This document shows positions 59,401 to 64,000 of a DNA stretch of 64,000 bases, one piece after another. Each line of letters opens with the position of its first letter. Position 1 is the first letter of the stretch. The notes under the pieces are model-generated. The model had not been told where the DNA came from and did no database searches. It worked only from the letters and a program-made list of their open reading frames with translations. Source of the DNA: Daedaleopsis sinensis (lineage: Eukaryota; Basidiomycota; Agaricomycetes; Polyporales; Polyporaceae); NCBI GenBank assembly GCA_033807695.1, contig CM066300.1, positions 5,270,001-5,334,000 on the forward strand, written 5' to 3'. The translations under genes were made by a program, and so were the position numbers.

Positions 59401-59460
59401 GGGGCTGTTGAATGCTCAGTCTCCTGGCACACGCACGCGTGCACGGACCGGCTCGTAGCG
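56410..59460. repeat. satellite: about sixteen 196-bp tandem units
   Basis: The word TTGAAYGYTCAGTCTCC recurs every 195-197 bp, at about 56474, 56670, 56866 and onward to 59412, sixteen times. Each unit carries two CCCGGCCGGGG-like palindromes, one GCACGCGTGC and one CTCCGCGGAGCTCTAGCAG. Two main variants differ at CCCCGCAGCGCC versus CCTGCACCACC and GGGCCCCGG versus GGGTCCCGG. They are interspersed, and three near-identical units with GATCCGAAAA sit together at 58100-58560, a sign of local amplification. The 196-bp length is not a multiple of three, so the 70-80-codon frames on both strands are by-products. Confidence 0.92.
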
Positions 59461-59641
59461 TCTCAGACCTGCCTCCCGCCCGGCCGGGACGTAGACACAT
59501 GCACCCGTGCATAGATCTGCTGCACGCGGTGTTCCGGTCAGCTCACACATGCATGTGCGTACGGACCGCTGATAGCCACTGCCGCACAGTCTCTTTTATA
59601 TGCACCTGATCTTGGACCCTACATGAATGCTAATGTCCCTT
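56410..59641 (-). mobile_element. probable subterminal region of the KDZ element (satellite plus spacer)
   Basis: The satellite and about 180 bp of spacer lie directly downstream of the KDZ companion gene. Sharing of the TCCGCGGA palindrome with the KDZ gene suggests they are one element. No terminal inverted repeat was found, so the left limit is a guess. Confidence 0.35.
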
Positions 59642-60413
59642 CTACTGTCCTCCTTGACGAACCACCTTCTCCCTCTCAGCACGTAGCGCATCTATCTTCA
59701 TTCCTGCCAGCTCATTATAACGTTCGATCTCTTCCAGATCTGAGAGAAACATGGGCATTGGAGCGGGCTGTATAGTGTGAGATTCATAATTGTCACCCGG
59801 AGACAGAGACAGACGTACCACTTCTCCTTTCGGAGTGCACCACCAGGTGACTGCTCGACCTCCAGGCCCACCCATGCTCTGCCGGTCCCACTCCCACCAT
59901 TTCGCCCACCCTCGCTTGGTGTCCGCTTGCTCAATCGTGATCTCCGCGGGGCCCATCTCAGCATGAAATGCTGATGCGTCGAAAGTCGGAAGGTCGAAGC
60001 GGATAGCGCGGTTGGGCTGCCACTGAATATGGCGGAGAAGCATCGACATAGGCTTGCAAGAGTTGACAGCAGGTGGTGTTGCCATTCCGAGGATTGCGGC
60101 TGATGAGATTCCGAGTCCGGATATGCCATGCCACTGTCTGCGTGTCAGTGCTGTGTGTCGAGGACGACAAGACTTTGAGAGTTCTGAAGGTACGTACTAG
60201 CTCCCTTGCAATGCCCTCGTTCCACCTGAGCACGTCGAGTGGAGTTGGATTGCCAGGAAAAGACTCAATAGCTTGGCCGATCCGCCATACACAGAGGAGG
60301 ACATCCACTCTTCCGGACCACATTACATCCTCTGCAGGGGCGGACAGAATGAGATCGCCGTGAGGCGGCGCACTGTGGTGCTCTGTCACTGCCGGAGTGA
60401 TTGCTGAACTCAT
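59642..60413 (-). CDS. small companion protein of the KDZ transposase, unknown function
   Basis: Read leftwards from ATG 60413: MSSAITPAVTEHHSAPPHGD, then RVDVLLCVWRIGQAIESFPG and DVLRWNEGIAREL, spliced (about 60195 to 60137) to WHGISGLGISSAAILGMATP, with frame kept. Then come RAIRFDLPTFDASAFHAEMG, GWAKWWEWDRQSMGGPGGRA, VTWWCTPKGEVVRL and a charged helical end MKIDALRAEREKVV. About 220 residues, Trp-rich, acidic-basic mixed, no recognised domain. It lies 120 bp downstream of the transposase on the same strand, so it is probably part of the element. Confidence 0.6.
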
Positions 60414-60535
60414 AGAGCTGTCTGCGCGATGTGAAATGGCTGTGGTTATCGATATGCAGCGACTGGGCTGCAGTCACTCCGGAGCATGTCCCACGGTTCA
60501 CAATTGAACCATAGTCACGTGAAACAGCTCTATTT

Positions 60536-63500
60536 TCATTCAGGTGATGTACTCGGGACGGGACGAACACAGGCTGTTACAGTAGTAAACATAGTCTGGG
60601 CATGCTCAGCAAGGTTTGTCCACAACTCCTGCTGTTTGCATGCATAGCTCTTGTGCCCGGCGCTCCGCGGAGTGAGACCCCACTCGTTCCAGTCCGCAGC
60701 TTTGCCCCGGAATTTGCGGACGGTGCAGTCCATCTCAAAAGGCACTATTACCAACTCCTCATCCCATCGGAGTTTTCTGGCATAAGCTCTGAGCCACAGC
60801 ATCTTGCGGACTGAGAGATTGTCAACAACTAGTCCGCGGAGCTCCAGAATGTTGTCACGTACGGTCACGCATCCATTCCTGACCCTCAGCCCTCTCCGAA
60901 TCTTCTATATGCCAAAACCAGGCGGAAGATATGTTCCGAAGACCCTGTGTAAAAGACTCAATGACTGCGGTCTCTACACGGAGATCTTCCCGGACTATGG
61001 GCTTGTACTTGGCGAAGAGCTCCGTGCGAGCCTTAGTGTGCTGGGCGCTCCGGGGATTGAACAGCCGCTCCGCGGACTGCCTCGCTTGCATGTAGAGACG
61101 GACATGCTTGCGCACGCTTTCGTCAGCGATGTGAATATCGTCAAAGCTCCGGAGACGTGTACGATAGGACGGAGCCTTCCGGATTTTTGTACGATAGAGG
61201 AGGGACTTGTATCCGATGCCGGTACGGATTCCCTGGAGTGTGTCGTTCATCTGCCCCTCTCGGAGTTGTCTCTCCTTGAGTGCGAGGTCCCAGAGTCCGT
61301 AGCGGGTGATCAGGTCAGGTCCTAGCGTTGATGGCAGAGCGATCGCTTGGTTCTCCGGCTGTAGTGTGTCGTCATCCGCGTCATCCGGAGCAATATGGCT
61401 GTCTGCGCCGTCATCGAGGGAGTCATCCTCCTCGTCCCACTCCGATCCGAGATCTGTGTTATGTGTCGCAGCAGCAAGGAGCGCGGACAAATTGTCGATA
61501 GGCATGAACCTCATTGCTGTTCTGTTAAACTTTGCTATAGATCCGGCAAGCCGTCTTCGCTGTTGGGCAAGAGACAGTCGATTCTTCGCTGCGGAGCTCA
61601 GACCGAGTGTGCGAGCTGCAAACGCGACAGTCATCCTACACAATATGATCAGTATAGCGACTGGATTCATCAAGCACCCCGGCTCACTTTGTCTGCTCTA
61701 TTTTGATACCTTCCGAGAGCCACTGAGCTGCGCTCTGCTCCGATTCCGGAGTATCGTGAAGCTCCTCCTCGACGAGCATCGCTTCGACGTCACGCCGTCC
61801 CGGCACTACGCAAGCTCAGCTCGACGGACCAAGGACGCCCTTCGATATACTCACATGGCTTGGCCTGGATGTCGTAGATGTCCATCGCCTCAGAAGCGAG
61901 ATCTCGGTCGACGTCGGCTTGCTTGGCCTCTGCCATCCACTCGGACACCTTCTCCGCGGGGAGAGCAGCGGTGAGTCGCTTATACGCATCGTCGGCAAGC
62001 GGCTGTTCGCGACACGCCCGTTTCCACTTCTGACAGAGAGCGTGTGCTGGGAATCTATCAGCACTCCAAGTCCGAGCATGTAGAGGTCGGACATTACCGA
62101 TCCGGGTCAATTTCATCCAGTTAGAGTCGTTCATATGATCGTCGGTGACCTCCCTCCGATGAGCGGATGACATGCCCCGAGTGCTCCCCGCGATCTCATT
62201 TAATCTAGCCCATAGAGTCTCTAATATTTCTCCGTCCTGGACGCCGATCCCACGTATGAAGTTCGCAGAGAAACGGGCAAAACACCGAGGGAGGTGGCCG
62301 TGTACATGGAACTGTCCGATTCCGCGGAGGAACTTGACACCGTCCGGGATCGAGAGATACGGACTCTTGCTGAACCGCTCACGGAGGTGTGTGTAGTATT
62401 GACACATTATGTCGTAGAGGACCAGGATAATGGTGAGTCCGTTGAGATACGCCAGCACCCAGTGCAGCACATAGTCCATATTCTTTTGGCTAAGTTCCTC
62501 AGTGTCAGCGTCTCCGTGGAGCATGCAACCGAGTGACTACATACCCTTCCCCTCCGTGGAAGTCCACGCAGGCATGCGGACAAAAGAATCCGTGCCTAGA
62601 GCAGGCTGCCGCTCCGATGCCGGTGGCCTCTAGCTTGGCCCGTTCGATCTTGGAGTTCAACACCGCCCTGTGGTCATTGCAAGTATTCTCCTGCGCGGAG
62701 CGGTCACCCGGAGCCAACATAGTCACTATCTACCCTCACATACCTCTTTGAACACTGTAGCAGACTTCAGGTGAGCTTTGTATGGAGTGTCCGTGACCAT
62801 AAACCCATGTCCATCTGCGAGGGCAACATCGTCCTCCGGGTTCTTCATACGACGATGCTGCGCGCTGAAATTGCCGTCGAGAACGATTGAGCGTGTGTAC
62901 TTCCACCTGCAGCAATGTCAGACAGAGCGAATGATCATATGGAGCAGGCTCACCCCTCTGGGTCGTCCTGCCAGTTCTCCGGGAGGTTAACTCCGGGCTG
63001 AGGGCACGCCGGACAATGGACAGCCAGGTCTCCTTGCCCAGGCTCCTCGGAGCGGTGACCGTAGCCGTTCCACTTCCTTGACTTGAGATTCCGCCACTGC
63101 CTGGAGACACGGAGGAGCTCACGATACCGATCCTGTACCGTAGGTCAGCATATAAGGGAGCTCGGATAACGTCTCCAAACCCACCGGGGCCATGTGCGGA
63201 AATGCAGCATTCGTCATACGACGGAGCTTGTTAAAGTAGTTCCGTGGAGAAGTATGAGTCTCCTTGTTGTCCAGCAAAAAGTCATCCAGCAACCGTGTAG
63301 TGAAGGCGGTACGTGGGCGGACTGAGGAGGCTGGGTACAGATTCATGCACAGAAGCTGTAGATCATCGCGGGCATGGTTCGGACATCGGCAGAATACCAC
63401 CGGGACCTCGTGAACACCGGTGATGTCAACGATCACCAGGCTCCGGGTGCTAGACATGAGCTCCGCGGAGCTCGTGACTCCTGTTACGGGTTCTCCGAAA

Positions 63501-64000
63501 ACCGGTAGTTCTGCCAGCGGAGCGAGAGGGATGTTGTCGTCAATCTCATCAAAGAGATAGTCCATGTTTTCGTCCTCAAGTCCTTCTGGATCTTCGTCGA
63601 CAAAGAACAGCTCCCGGTCTGGTTCTTCAATCTGTTCAGATCGTCCCTCGGCGTCCGGAGCGTCCCGGCGCCCCGCGGAGCTCGTCCTTTCGCTATAGAT
63701 CTCTGCGGACTGCGTGTACGGATGTGTTGGGCATGGCTGACCGCCGTGTCCGCAATGTATCTGCACTCCGACAGTACGCAGCCAGCTCCGGCGGAAGTGT
63801 GTACCGGTCCAGTGTTCAACCCGGTGGAACGGAAGACGGAGATGAGCAACACGGAGACAAGGGGCACAGTATGCCGGAGCGCCGATACAGTCTGTACATC
63901 GCCAGCTGGCTGTGTGTCCACACACACCGAGCTCTGAAGGAGGTAGGGTGTGTAAACTGAGTCCGAGATAGAGGTACTCTGCACGTAGTCCGAGGAATTC
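60536..64000 (-). CDS. KDZ-family transposase with CxC2 cysteine cluster (5' end outside window)
   Basis: A Kyakuja-Dileera-Zisupton DNA transposase. Read leftwards: CxC2 zinc region WRCTDCIGAPAYCAPCLRVA, then WTGTHFRRSWL and CGHGGQPCP; CRCPNHARDDLQLLCMNLYP; then VHCPACPQPGVNLPENW. The catalytic domain follows with LDGNFSAQHRRMKNPEDD, ATGIGAAACSRHGFFCPHAC, NMDYVLHWVLAYLNGL, LYDIMCQYY and GVQDGEILETLWARLNEIAG, giving the acidic residues of the DDE-like site. The C-terminal half shows ALPSTLGPDLITRYGLWDLA, LKERQLREGQMNDTL and AYARKLRWDEELVIVPFEMD. Short introns, for example 61856 to 61811 and near 61670-61620, restore frame, and no inactivating break was found in the part present. The first exon lies beyond the right edge. 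Confidence 0.88.

Noticed and set aside
56439..59411. Series of 70-80-codon open frames on both strands
   Set aside because: They repeat with the 196-bp satellite unit, run into the next unit in a shifted frame and have no start or splice logic; they are by-products of a GC-rich tandem repeat.
56410..59460. CRISPR-like array
   Set aside because: The units are contiguous 196-bp copies with no unique spacers, and the organism is a eukaryote.

Overview
The window is nuclear DNA of a basidiomycete fungus, most likely an Agaricomycete. Genes are dense and split by many short GT-AG introns (about 45-70 bp). Several families are typical of that class: DUF6535, DUF6534 and DUF6532 proteins, an ENA-type ATPase, a microsomal P450 and a KDZ transposase with a cysteine-cluster domain. 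All assignments come from reading translations and splice sites by eye; no database was searched.

Left part (1-36 kb), ordinary gene-rich sequence: the 3' end of an ENA-type Na+/K+ P-type ATPase; a DUF6535 membrane protein; a large Ubp2/USP28-like deubiquitinase; a DUF3292-type membrane protein (minus strand); a cytochrome P450; an XPG/GEN1-like structure-specific nuclease; a small hypothetical protein; an ISG12/IFI6-like membrane protein with two GC-AG introns; a DUF6534 multi-pass membrane protein (minus); a decayed second P450; and the stress MAP kinase hog1, divergent from NADH-cytochrome b5 reductase MCR1 with CRE sites in and beside the shared promoter. Two housekeeping genes carry outsized introns: 571 bp in the deubiquitinase and 1334 bp in MCR1.

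Middle (36-43 kb), transition to repeats: AT-richer DNA, a DUF6532 gene whose 5' end runs into short direct repeats, then a DIRS-order (tyrosine recombinase) retrotransposon. Its gag and RT-RNase H frames are open, but its recombinase is internally deleted and 3' truncated.

Right part (43-64 kb), mobile-element territory: two very large intact co-directional genes, here called A (1472 codons, 12 exons, ParB-like fold near the N-terminus) and B (1354 codons, 8 exons, no recognised domain). Both gene models keep frame across every junction. A short hairpin palindrome occurs in at least five of their introns and in the 5' flank, and a second palindrome family (CCGCGTACGCGG-like) fills the 5' flank and their two longest introns. 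This pair with its self-marking motifs is the best candidate for an undescribed system. Downstream come about 0.95 kb crowded with CCGATCGG-like sites, a satellite of about sixteen 196-bp units, and a KDZ transposase with a small companion gene, both on the minus strand and running off the right edge. The satellite and the KDZ gene share a TCCGCGGA palindrome.
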